DNA of 53,015 nucleotides from Euryarchaeota archaeon SM23-78 (lineage in GTDB: Archaea > Nanobdellota > Nanobdellia > Woesearchaeales > SM23-78), in the NCBI GenBank assembly GCA_001595785.1, contig LSSJ01000020.1, positions 1-53,015 of the forward strand, written 5' to 3'. The stretch's first letter is position 1. Each line of letters opens with the position of its first letter. The position numbers and the translations under genes are program-made. This document shows, in pieces, positions 25,574 through 32,511 of this stretch. The notes under the pieces are model-generated. The model searched no databases. It was not told the origin of the DNA and worked only from the letters and a program-made list of their open reading frames with translations.

Positions 25574-26158
25574 ATGGGAAGACGAGAAAGAAAAATAGAG
25601 AAGAGAAAACAACTATGGATGGCTGTAATACTTGTGTCTTTAATGGTAGCCTCTGGTTTTGGAGTAATCATTGGTAGTAGGACTTCTCAGTTGCGCTATG
25701 GTGATTACAAGTTTATTATTAAGGATAATCGTTATGTTACAAAAATTAATGGTAATGAGATGCCTTTTTTCTTCTTACCCCAAGAAACAGAGTATATCAA
25801 TCTCTCAAACACAGTTACTAATAAGCTCAGAGAGGCCTATTTTATTATGGTAACCTTTGACCCAGAGGATGAGGCAAATCTGCAAGTAATAGAAGTTACC
25901 AGGTTTGACCTATCCCAATACCTAGGAAAGGTTGTTGTTAATGGTGTGCTTGCAGAAACAGAAGAATATGAAGAGTTGCCTGAGATTACCTGTGCTAATG
26001 CCACTCTTAAAACTCCTGTAATCTTGTTTAACAAGACTGATTTTCCAAGCATTGTAGAGGATGAGAACTGCATCTACCTTAATGCCAGGGGAAGAGAGTT
26101 CCTAAGGTTAAGAGATAGGATACTCTATTCCTACTATGGTGTAATAGAGGAAGAATGA
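25574..26158 (+). CDS. Membrane-anchored extracytoplasmic protein, paralog A
   Basis: A basic N-terminus (GRRERKIEKRKQ) is followed by one transmembrane helix (about 14-36) and a 155-residue outside domain. The YGDYKFIIKDNRYVT start of the domain, the ITCANAT segment and a second Cys near the end (DENCIYL) correspond to YNNFEFVKDEDGFWIT, ITCMHAS and NGYCVIL in the gene at 26280. The two conserved Cys could form a disulfide. Family unknown; the paired genes suggest a heteromeric surface complex. Confidence 0.75.
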   Translation: MGRRERKIEKRKQLWMAVILVSLMVASGFGVIIGSRTSQLRYGDYKFIIKDNRYVTKINGNEMPFFFLPQETEYINLSNTVTNKLREAYFIMVTFDPEDEANLQVIEVTRFDLSQYLGKVVVNGVLAETEEYEELPEITCANATLKTPVILFNKTDFPSIVEDENCIYLNARGREFLRLRDRILYSYYGVIEEE

Positions 26159-26160
26159 AG

Positions 26161-26277
26161 AAGCCTGTCCGGCATTTGAGTACTCAAGACTTATTGTTTA
26201 AAATTTTAAAGTTAATAAAAATAAAATTTCATTGCTCGCTCACTGCGTTCGCGAGGGGGAAAAGCTCGCGAGGGGAA
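26161..26277 (+). repeat. Dispersed ~90-bp repeat, copy A
   Basis: The segment AGCCTGT...TTTGAGTACTCAAGACTTA...ATTGCTCGCTCACTGCGTTCGCGAG matches the reverse complement of 30653-30738 along most of its length. It has a near-perfect TTGAGTACTCAA palindrome at one end and a CTCGC/GCGAG hairpin at the other, with an AT-rich middle. Its right end supplies the GAGGGGA SD used by the next gene. Confidence 0.75.
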
Positions 26278-26279
26278 AA

Positions 26280-26942
26280 ATGGTTAAGAAGAAAGAGAAA
26301 AAACCTCTTAGCAGTACTACCAAATTCTTAATATTCGCAGGAATACTTGTGATACTCTTCCTAGGCTTGGTTATTGTTCCAAAACTAATAGCAAAAGCCA
26401 AGATTAACAAGTACAAGTACAACAATTTTGAGTTTGTCAAAGATGAAGATGGGTTCTGGATTACTGTTGTGCAAAAAGAAGACCAACCTTACTATATACC
26501 CTTCTACTACCACCCCTTAGAACTAGAAGACATTCCTGTTGAAAAAGATTTAAGAGCCAAGTTCTTTGAAATAAGAGATAATAATGGAAGCATCTTCATA
26601 ACCCTTGACCCTGACTCTGAGAGTAATAAAATAGTTATTGCAGGAGTAGAGATTTCCAGGATTACAGGGGGCAGGTATGATTTGCTCAATGTTCCTACCA
26701 GGTCTGCGTTTATTAAGCCTCCAACAGAGATTGCTAGTGAGACAAACATACCCATAATTACATGCATGCATGCTAGTGATAAGACTATGGTTATCTGGCT
26801 TACTCTGAGTGATATCAACATTGCTTATTCCAATGGTTACTGTGTAATACTCGAAGCAAAAACTTATGATGACATGATACGGGTTGCTGATAGATTAATG
26901 TTTCATTTGCTTGGGATTATGGATTTGGAGAACAAGGTATAA
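26280..26942 (+). CDS. Membrane-anchored extracytoplasmic protein, paralog B
   Basis: A Lys-rich N-terminus is followed by one transmembrane helix (about 14-35: FLIFAGILVILFLGLVIVP) and a 185-residue outside domain related to the preceding paralog, including two Cys (ITCMHAS, NGYCVIL). The start is set at ATG 26280, with GAGGGG 5-6 nt upstream; the longer frame reads through the repeat and is not believed. The nitroreductase gene follows 2 nt after the stop. Function unknown. Confidence 0.75.
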   Translation: MVKKKEKKPLSSTTKFLIFAGILVILFLGLVIVPKLIAKAKINKYKYNNFEFVKDEDGFWITVVQKEDQPYYIPFYYHPLELEDIPVEKDLRAKFFEIRDNNGSIFITLDPDSESNKIVIAGVEISRITGGRYDLLNVPTRSAFIKPPTEIASETNIPIITCMHASDKTMVIWLTLSDINIAYSNGYCVILEAKTYDDMIRVADRLMFHLLGIMDLENKV

Positions 26943-26944
26943 AA

Positions 26945-27442
26945 ATGAATGAGGTTATTAAAGCAATAAAGAGAAGGAGAAGCTATCGCTCATATACAGA
27001 TAAGAAGATTAGCAAGAACATCCTTAAAGAAATAATTGACTGTGCAAGACTCGCACCAACAGCTATTAATGTTCAACCCTCGGAGTTTGTGGTAATTACT
27101 AATAAAGAAATGTTAAAAAAAGTGGCAGACATTACTGATTATGGCAAGTTCATAAAAAACGCTGCTGCCTGTATAATAGTTCTTTGCAAAGAGACAAAAT
27201 ATTATTTAGAAGACGGGTGCGCTGCAACAGAAAACATATTAATCGCTGCTGAGAGCTTTAGTATTGGCAGCTGCTGGGTTGCAGGTGATAAAAAGGCTTA
27301 TTGCAAGAAAATTCTTGAACTAATAGGTGCACCTGAGACATATAAAGTTGTAAGCATACTGTCCCTTGGTTATTATGATAAACCAATAGAAGCTCATGGA
27401 AAAAGAAAATTAAAAGGTGTTATTCATTGGGAGAAGTTCTGA
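26945..27442 (+). CDS. Nitroreductase-family FMN oxidoreductase
   Basis: A compact 165-residue member. RRRSYRSYTDKKI at the N-terminus binds FMN phosphate, followed by ARLAPTAINVQPSEFVVI, the Gly/Ala stretch AATENILIAAESFSIGSCWV, and a C-terminal basic patch GKRKLKGVIHWEKF. Such enzymes reduce flavins, nitro groups or iodotyrosine using NAD(P)H. It shares a transcript with the membrane paralogs; the substrate is unknown. Confidence 0.9.
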   Translation: MNEVIKAIKRRRSYRSYTDKKISKNILKEIIDCARLAPTAINVQPSEFVVITNKEMLKKVADITDYGKFIKNAAACIIVLCKETKYYLEDGCAATENILIAAESFSIGSCWVAGDKKAYCKKILELIGAPETYKVVSILSLGYYDKPIEAHGKRKLKGVIHWEKF

Positions 27443-27457
27443 GAATTCAAGAGAAAA

Positions 27458-27577
27458 TTAATTGGAGTTTGAGGCCGAGTTCTTATGAGAAGGAATCAAA
27501 CTCTTTTTGATCTTTTAGAAAAACAGCCTCAGTTTTCACCTTTCTTGTCTTCAGATTGCCTTGTGAAAGCCAATTAA
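27458..27577. ncRNA. Candidate structured RNA with closing stem and two hairpins
   Basis: TTAATTGG (27458-27465) and CCAATTAA (27570-27577) form a perfect 8-bp closing stem. Inside are hairpin GAGTTTGA/TCAAACTC (27465-27472 with 27496-27503, followed by TTTTT) and hairpin TTTCAC/GTGAAA (27533-27538 with 27563-27568). No gene covers the 145-nt gap. It lies between convergent genes, so its own promoter or read-through would be needed. It lacks the CCCTACTC and GACGGT joiners of the other elements. Confidence 0.4.
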
Positions 27578-27587
27578 AAAGGATAAC

Positions 27588-27947
27588 TCATACCTCAACT
27601 ATTTCTTCCTCTTCAACACTAACAAACCTCAGAGCAAGCCCTAGCTTCATGAGTGCTGTAATGATGGCTGTGTGCTCCTTTCCACTCCCAGAATCAATAT
27701 TAACAGCCACTTCAAAATCCTTGATTTTGCCGTTTAGAGCATTGATTATTTTATCCCTAATTACGTTTACCTTATCATTTGGATTAACAACAATCATGTG
27801 CAGATTTTTTCTCTCAAGCTTTAGATTGTCTTTTGCCCACTGATTAACAATTAGATATATGTTTTCAAACTCCTCTTTCTTAACCAGCTGTAATACATTA
27901 GTCCAGGTTCCTTTGCCAGTGCTAAGGCAGGCTACTAGGTCAGTCAT
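27588..27947 (-). CDS. Conserved archaeal Rossmann-like protein (CARF-like?)
   Basis: The 119-residue protein opens with a beta strand and a Gly/Ser/Thr loop (DLVACLSTGKGTW). A repeated alpha/beta pattern follows, with NIDSGSGKEHTAIITALMKLGLALRFV, like the small archaeal single-domain proteins with a CARF-type Rossmann fold that bind nucleotides. No effector domain and no cas genes are nearby, so a CRISPR role is not supported. A TTTATAAAA box about 27 nt before the ATG suggests a leaderless mRNA. Confidence 0.65.
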   Translation of the reverse strand: MTDLVACLSTGKGTWTNVLQLVKKEEFENIYLIVNQWAKDNLKLERKNLHMIVVNPNDKVNVIRDKIINALNGKIKDFEVAVNIDSGSGKEHTAIITALMKLGLALRFVSVEEEEIVEV

Positions 27948-28020
27948 ACAATCAAAGAAAAAATGTTTTTTTTATAAAAGTTGTGGAAGGATTATTAGAA
28001 AATAAAAAAATAAAAAAATT

Positions 28021-30186
28021 TTAATATATCGGATAAGGCCCATCCTCGCTCTTTAGCTCTATGTTCTTAACACTCTTAAGGTCATCTAGCTCGTTTATTC
28101 TTAAGAGGGTTGGTGACTTGGTGTAGAGCAGTTCTTCAATGTATAAGCTTCTCTCTACTAAGGGGCCATAGTAGTATTTGCCTGCTGCCATTGAGTGGTC
28201 TATTATTCCTCTTAAATCAATGTCATTCCTGGTTATTTCAAATACCATTGCTCCGTTATAGCCTTGGCTTCCTTCCTCATCCCATCTGTAGTCTGCGCTG
28301 TAAACAGGTATCACTAGCAGTTCCTTCTCCTTGGAGAACAAGAAGGCTTTGTGCTCATACTCTGCTGTGCTCTGAGCATATCTCTCTTCTGTCACAAACT
28401 TGGCAATTTCCTCTGGGTTCTCTACATCACTCACATCAAACAAGCTTATCTTTAATCCACGGGTCCTGCCTGTCTCTGTAGCATCCCTTCCAATGCCTAT
28501 GATGGTGTCTTCATCATAGGGGTGTAGGTATCTGCTAAAGCCTGGTATCTTGAGCTTTCCAAGCTCCTTTATCTTATTAGGATTGCTTAGGTCTATCACA
28601 AAGAAGGGGTCTACCTGTCTAAATGTTACCATGTAGAGCCTGTCTCCCATGAACCTAGTTGAATAAATTTGCTCTCCTTCTGCAAGTCCTTTGAATTCAT
28701 CCATAACATCCAAGTCACTATCTAAGGTATAGATGTTATTGGTTGATTCTGTTCTCTCCTTTAGTGTTGACCACCATCTCCCGCTTACTGTTGTTGCTAT
28801 TCTAAAAACATCTTCATACTCATCCATTGAGAACTGGTTAATAATCTTTCCTGGTACTTTGCCATCAGCACCTATGCTTATATCATCCTTATCAACACTT
28901 ATCTTATGGATGACTGTGTATTCCATATAATCGTACTCTTCTAGTTTTTCCTTTAATTCCTCTTCAACCTTGTCTTCAAAGTCATCTCTCTCATCTTGAT
29001 CCATGTAATTAATATAGGTCTGTATTATCTGGAAAATCTTGTTTTCTTTTTCACTCTGCGAGAGCACATCATTATCTGTTATCTTTATCTTTTCAATCAG
29101 TTCCTTGTCAGCCTCTGTTAATTCATCCTCCATTAAGTCAATGATTATCTCTCTTCTCAAATCCCACTCATTAATGTACTTGGTATAGGTTATGTATATA
29201 TTATTCTTAGACATGTACATGTTCTGGCTGCCCTCAACAGCAACTGTTTTTGAGCTAACATCCTCATCAGGGTCTGTTATTTCTATGGCATGTATGTTTG
29301 CAAACTGTGTGGAGTCATAAGGGATTGGATAATAATATATATCTCTCACAGGCACTGTTCTAACAACCACATCCTCAATAACAACTGGGGTTGGATATAT
29401 TCTTCGGTACTCAGGCCCGGTGGTTGTTATGAAATACACATAATCCCCTATCATTCTTGCCTGGAAATAATTACCTTCGAATTTGTACTCTTTTACAAGC
29501 TCAAGATCATCCCTGTCACTTATGTCATAGATGTTAAAGAAGGTCATGCCCTGCCTTGGAGTAAAATCAATTTCTTTGAAAAAGTCAAGGTCATGGTAGT
29601 TTCCAAAAACAGCCATGTAATCTCCATTAACAAAAAGGCTTGCAGGCCTATTATCAAATTCAAGGGTTGAGACTATTTCTGCATCTTCTCCAGGATAGGC
29701 CTTGATTATAAACAAGGTTTTCCCAGTGATTGTATATATATAATTTCCATCTGTTTTTAAGATGTCTGCCTCATCAACACCTTCTACTTGTATATTGGTC
29801 TCAGAGTAGTCTGTCACTTCTACACTCTTAGCTTCTCCAGTAGCTATTGCCTGGGGAGCAGCAGCTTCTTCCATGGCCATATCCATCATTCTGACGTCGC
29901 CACCAAGCAGACCATAGTAAGCAGTGCTTCTAGGTTGAGCATTCATCTTAACAAAGTCATTGAACTCTGCCACTGTCTTAAAGCTCTTTGCACTCAATTC
30001 TTCATCTGGGTTAAATATCTCTACTTCCTGATAAGTTCCTGTCTCCAAGGTTCCTGTTCCAGTGCCTGTCCCAGGCCCAGGTCCTGGGCCAGGTCCAGGG
30101 GGTACTTCACATCCTGCCACTAACAAAAACAAGGCTAGCACTAGAACTCCTAAAACAAATACCAAATTAAGCTTTTTTTGGTCCAT
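28021..30186 (-). CDS. Secreted lipoprotein with beta-propeller domain
   Basis: The signal peptide ends in a lipobox (LLVAGC, Cys26), then a GPGPGPG/GTGTGT linker. The body of about 650 residues matches the archaeal/bacterial Beta_propel family (TNIQVEGVDEADILKTDG, then repeated blades and FVIDLSNPNKIKELG). An acidic helical insert (about 370-450) interrupts the propeller. Homologs are extracytoplasmic and of unknown function. ATG 30186 is preferred: AAAGGTGA lies 6-7 nt upstream. That SD sits in the 3' arm of a 10-bp palindrome, so translation may be controlled by RNA folding. Confidence 0.88.
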   Translation of the reverse strand: MDQKKLNLVFVLGVLVLALFLLVAGCEVPPGPGPGPGPGTGTGTGTLETGTYQEVEIFNPDEELSAKSFKTVAEFNDFVKMNAQPRSTAYYGLLGGDVRMMDMAMEEAAAPQAIATGEAKSVEVTDYSETNIQVEGVDEADILKTDGNYIYTITGKTLFIIKAYPGEDAEIVSTLEFDNRPASLFVNGDYMAVFGNYHDLDFFKEIDFTPRQGMTFFNIYDISDRDDLELVKEYKFEGNYFQARMIGDYVYFITTTGPEYRRIYPTPVVIEDVVVRTVPVRDIYYYPIPYDSTQFANIHAIEITDPDEDVSSKTVAVEGSQNMYMSKNNIYITYTKYINEWDLRREIIIDLMEDELTEADKELIEKIKITDNDVLSQSEKENKIFQIIQTYINYMDQDERDDFEDKVEEELKEKLEEYDYMEYTVIHKISVDKDDISIGADGKVPGKIINQFSMDEYEDVFRIATTVSGRWWSTLKERTESTNNIYTLDSDLDVMDEFKGLAEGEQIYSTRFMGDRLYMVTFRQVDPFFVIDLSNPNKIKELGKLKIPGFSRYLHPYDEDTIIGIGRDATETGRTRGLKISLFDVSDVENPEEIAKFVTEERYAQSTAEYEHKAFLFSKEKELLVIPVYSADYRWDEEGSQGYNGAMVFEITRNDIDLRGIIDHSMAAGKYYYGPLVERSLYIEELLYTKSPTLLRINELDDLKSVKNIELKSEDGPYPIY

Positions 30187-30194
30187 CAATATCA

Positions 30195-30216
30195 CCTTTA
30201 AAATTTATTTTAAAGG
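30195..30216 (-). promoter_or_regulatory. Palindrome sequestering the SD of the lipoprotein gene
   Basis: CCTTTAAAAT-TT-ATTTTAAAGG is a perfect 10-bp inverted repeat. In the minus-strand mRNA its 3' arm contains AAAGG of the AAAGGTGA SD, 6-7 nt before ATG 30186. A second hairpin (CAAAAACTTTGTTTTTG type) lies next to it. An AT-only stem could melt with temperature; this is inference. Confidence 0.5.
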
Positions 30217-30342
30217 CCCAAAAACTTTGTTTTTGATGCCTTTTATATTCTTTTTACTAACTATGAAGATACTCTTATTAATATATTTTGTTTAGACTTT
30301 GATTTAAGTTGAAGTTATAATGTGAAAAAGGGGTAGAAAACC

Positions 30343-30558
30343 TTATTTCTTCTCAGTATACCCACACTTACCACAGCTCCACCTATCGCTATGAGAGGCC
30401 ATGAACACTCCTGTGCCACACTTTGGGCAGGTATGGTTCTTTCTGTTAAGAGTGCCTCCGCTTATCTCATAGACCCTGCCTATCTTGTGGGCTGGCTTCT
30501 TTCTCTTTGGCTTTTTGCCTTTTCTCTCTTTTGCTTTTGCTTTCTTTTTCTTAGCCAT
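30343..30558 (-). CDS. rps27ae: Ribosomal protein eS31 (S27ae)
   Basis: The 71-residue protein has a Lys-rich N-terminal tail (about 25 residues) and the zinc ribbon TCPKCGTG...[11 protein letters not shown] typical of archaeal eS31. There is no ubiquitin fusion, as in all Archaea. It is the last gene of the PIN-rpoE-spt4-eS24-eS31 run, but a 190-nt repeat-filled gap separates it from eS24. A possible SD is GAG in ACAGAGTG before the ATG. Confidence 0.96.
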   Translation of the reverse strand: MAKKKKAKAKERKGKKPKRKKPAHKIGRVYEISGGTLNRKNHTCPKCGTGVFMASHSDRWSCGKCGYTEKK

Positions 30559-30589
30559 TTTTCACTCTGTAAAAATTAAAAATCTTTGA

Positions 30590-30640
30590 TTTTTATTTTC
30601 AGAAGCTTTGCTTCTGCAAAATTCAAAAATTTTATTTTTG
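30590..30640. repeat. Tandem short palindromes upstream of eS31
   Basis: AAAATCTTTGATTTTTATTTT, CAGAAGCTTTGCTTCTG and AAAATTCAAAAATTTTATTTTT follow one another. They are the same palindrome type (AAAGC-TTTGC-TTT core) seen at 16.3, 30.2 and 31.4 kb. Confidence 0.6.
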
Positions 30641-30652
30641 TTATTTTTTCTT

Positions 30653-30738
30653 CTCGCGAGCGAAGTGAGCGAGCAATAAAAATTTTAAATTAAATTTCAA
30701 TTAACTTAAGTCTTGAGTTCTCAAACAGGAACAGGCTT
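30653..30738 (-). repeat. Dispersed ~90-bp repeat, copy B
   Basis: Reverse-complement match to 26161-26257. It shares the AGCCTGT start, TTTGAG-AA-CTCAAGACTTA, the AT-rich middle and the ATTGCTCGCTCACTTCGCTCGCGAG hairpin end; here the CTCGC/GCGAG stem is preserved although the loop differs. It is inserted between rps24e and rps27ae. Confidence 0.75.
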
Positions 30739-30748
30739 ACTGTTTCTT

Positions 30749-31156
30749 TTATTTCTTTTCTTCTTCCTTTTTAGGTTCTTCTTTTTTCTCTTCTGGCTTT
30801 TTTTCTTCTTTGCCTTCCTCTTTCTTAACTTCTTCTTTCTTTTCTTCTTCTATCTCTGCAGCCGCAGTTTCCTTCTTCTCTTTTGACAAATGCCTGCTAA
30901 CCATGTATTCTTCTTCTATTTCTTTTAAGGTTTTCTCATCATCATAAATATTGAACTCCAGCTCTGCTGCAGGAGTCCCATAATCAGGTTTTATCCTTTT
31001 AACAACAATTAGTTCTTCTTTCACACCTAGCTTCTTAGCTATCTGTTTTCTTATCTCAAGCCTACTAGGAGTTTTATTATCATAGCCTAGTTTTGCTTTT
31101 ACCTCTCTTCTTTTAAATAATGGGTTCTTCTCATCATTAGCTATCTTTATGTTCAT
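30749..31156 (-). CDS. rps24e: Ribosomal protein eS24
   Basis: The N-terminal 90 residues match eS24: KNPLFKRREVKAKLGYDNKTPSRLEIRKQIAKKL... in several conserved blocks, ending with YDDEKTLKEIE. A Glu/Lys-rich low-complexity tail of about 40 residues is added. Start chosen at the second ATG (31156), giving MNIKIAND like other eS24 proteins and an AAGGG SD at proper spacing; ATG 31162 is the alternative. It lies 10 nt after the spt4 stop. Confidence 0.95.
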   Translation of the reverse strand: MNIKIANDEKNPLFKRREVKAKLGYDNKTPSRLEIRKQIAKKLGVKEELIVVKRIKPDYGTPAAELEFNIYDDEKTLKEIEEEYMVSRHLSKEKKETAAAEIEEEKKEEVKKEEGKEEKKPEEKKEEPKKEEEKK

Positions 31157-31166
31157 AAGCATCCCT

Positions 31167-31352
31167 TTATCTTACTTTTATAGCGTATTCTCCTTCTTTT
31201 TCCACTTCCATCTTTTTAGCAATGCTCGATTTCTTGGTGTTTAGAAAGTGTATTCTGCCTTGCCACACTGTTGCAAAGCTTTTCTTCTTGCATATAGGAC
31301 AGGTATCTCCTTCAATAAAGATTTTGCATGTTCTGCATACCTGCTTTTTCAT
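31167..31352 (-). CDS. spt4: Transcription elongation factor Spt4 (RpoE'')
   Basis: The 61-residue zinc protein has CRTC and CPIC pairs and the conserved TVWQGRIHFLNTKKSSIAKK region. Spt4 partners Spt5 to form the processivity clamp on archaeal RNA polymerase. It sits in the classic rpoE-spt4-eS24-eS31 order. The start ATG and much of its SD (GAGGTG) lie within a perfect palindrome (31351-31373), and a 33-codon frame overlaps the start by ATGA, so its translation is probably coupled or folded off. Confidence 0.95.
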   Translation of the reverse strand: MKKQVCRTCKIFIEGDTCPICKKKSFATVWQGRIHFLNTKKSSIAKKMEVEKEGEYAIKVR

Positions 31353-31450
31353 TTAAACACCTCGTGTTTAAATGGAACCCAAAAAGTTCCTTTTTGTTGT
31401 GACAAAATTGAAAATTTTGGCACCCAAAAGCTTTGCTTTTGTTGTTTCAT
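31349..31450 (-). CDS. 33-codon ORF made of palindromic repeats, upstream of spt4
   Basis: This frame starts at an ATG with a well-placed AAGGTGA SD, 7 nt spacing, right after the rpoE stop. It ends in an ATGA overlap with spt4. The peptide contains two related units, QQKQSFWVPKF and QQKGTFWVPFK, encoded by repeated DNA palindromes (CAAAAGC-AAA-GCTTTTG and GGAAC/GTTCC). It may be a repeat insertion that captured the original spt4 SD and now couples spt4 translation. Expression not proven. Confidence 0.45.
   Translation of the reverse strand: MKQQKQSFWVPKFSILSQQKGTFWVPFKHEVFK
31351..31373 (-). promoter_or_regulatory. Palindrome over the spt4 start codon
   Basis: ATTTAAACAC-CTC-GTGTTTAAAT is a perfect 10-bp inverted repeat. 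In the mRNA the loop is GAG of the GAGGTG SD, and the 3' arm includes AAAT of the start AAATG. A folded leader would hide the spt4 start unless a ribosome reads the upstream frame. Confidence 0.55.
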
Positions 31451-31461
31451 ATACTATCACC

Positions 31462-32049
31462 TTATTTCTTTTTCTTTTCTTCTGGTTTGGCTTTCCTAGT
31501 CTTTGCCGGACCTTCTTTTAAGTCCTGCTCTATCCATTCATCTTTGCCAAGCCCAGCCTGTCTCATGGTTAAGCCTAGCTTTGGATTGGCTATATCTTTA
31601 TAAGATATGGCTATAATCCTTGCCCTGCACTTCTCATTAACCTTAAGACTTCTTTTAGTCTCCTTGCCTTGCAATACCTTTTCCTTGCTAAAACTCACAT
31701 AGTCATTCATGGTCTGGCTGATGTGTATCATCCCATCTATGGGTCCTAGGGAGAAGAACACTCCAAAGTCTGCTATGTCTTTTATCTTGCCTCTCACAAC
31801 CTCTTGCATCTCTGGCTCAAAGGTTAATAAGTTAAAGGTGGTGTCATAGTATGAGGCCCCATCTCCTGGTATAATTATACCTTCTCCTATATCTTCAACT
31901 CCTGATACATCAATTATTAGGCCCAAGTCTTTTGATATATATCCTGAATACTTGTTCTTTATCTCTGTTATTACTGCTTGTCTTAGCTCCATGCCAAACT
32001 TGTCAGGTGCTACTCTGATATGGTCCTTTATTTTTACTTTGTAAAACAT
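31462..32049 (-). CDS. rpoE: RNA polymerase subunit RpoE (Rpo7/RpoE')
   Basis: Rpo7 forms the stalk with Rpo4 and binds nascent RNA. The N-terminal tip domain (MFYKVKIKDHIRVAPDKFG) and the S1-like OB domain (VVRGKIKDIADFGVFFSLGPIDGMIHISQ) are clear. Length is 195 aa with a Lys-rich tail. The start overlaps the PIN gene stop (TAATG). The next downstream gene is the short ORF and spt4. Confidence 0.97.
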   Translation of the reverse strand: MFYKVKIKDHIRVAPDKFGMELRQAVITEIKNKYSGYISKDLGLIIDVSGVEDIGEGIIIPGDGASYYDTTFNLLTFEPEMQEVVRGKIKDIADFGVFFSLGPIDGMIHISQTMNDYVSFSKEKVLQGKETKRSLKVNEKCRARIIAISYKDIANPKLGLTMRQAGLGKDEWIEQDLKEGPAKTRKAKPEEKKKK

Positions 32050-32441
32050 TATATTATCACCAGGTATTTTTTTTGGCGCATCCCAATGATTTTAGCCTTT
32101 TTTTCTCTTAACCTTTTTCTTAGGGCTTTGTCCTGGGTTGCAACATATGTATTATTATCTGCCTTTCTGACTATAATATCATCCACGCTCCTTTTAGTTG
32201 CGAAACTATTCAGGGTTTTTAAGTTTTTCTGTCTTATCAGCACGAGAGCTAGTTTTGCTGCAAATCTGTCTTTTTCCTTGCCTACCACTGCTAGTTGGTT
32301 AAGCTCTTTTATGCTCTTATTAATTATGCACAGTACAATTGGCTCTTTTACCAGGTTTTCAATCTGTGTAAATATATCTATCTTAAACTGGCCTGGTATT
32401 AGCAGGAAGTTAGTATCTAATATGACTTTTTTCTTTTTCAT
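32049..32441 (-). CDS. PIN-domain ribonuclease (Fcf1/Utp24-like)
   Basis: A PIN nuclease fold: ILDTNFLLIP (first Asp), the conserved Glu in SIKEL, then SVDDIIVRKA and YVATQDKALRKRLREKKAKII with the acidic active-site residues. This VATQDxxLRxxLR pattern is characteristic of the archaeal PIN protein that precedes rpoE and is related to the rRNA-processing nuclease Fcf1/Utp24. ATG 32441 (MKKKKVILDTN) fits the family better than 32459. Overlaps rpoE by one nucleotide. Confidence 0.9.
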   Translation of the reverse strand: MKKKKVILDTNFLLIPGQFKIDIFTQIENLVKEPIVLCIINKSIKELNQLAVVGKEKDRFAAKLALVLIRQKNLKTLNSFATKRSVDDIIVRKADNNTYVATQDKALRKRLREKKAKIIGMRQKKYLVII

Positions 32442-32511
32442 ACAGAACAGAATAATCAAGCGCTTTTAAAAGGTTATGGTAAGATAAAGTAAAAGAAAAA
32501 AATTTAAACAC

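Noticed and set aside
27588-27947. CRISPR ring-nuclease/CARF effector
   Set aside because: The fold is only suggested, there is no effector domain, and neither CRISPR array nor cas gene is in the window.
30047-30100. GC-rich CCAGGCCCAGGTCC-type tandem repeat
   Set aside because: It encodes the Gly-Pro linker after the lipobox; normal low-complexity coding sequence.
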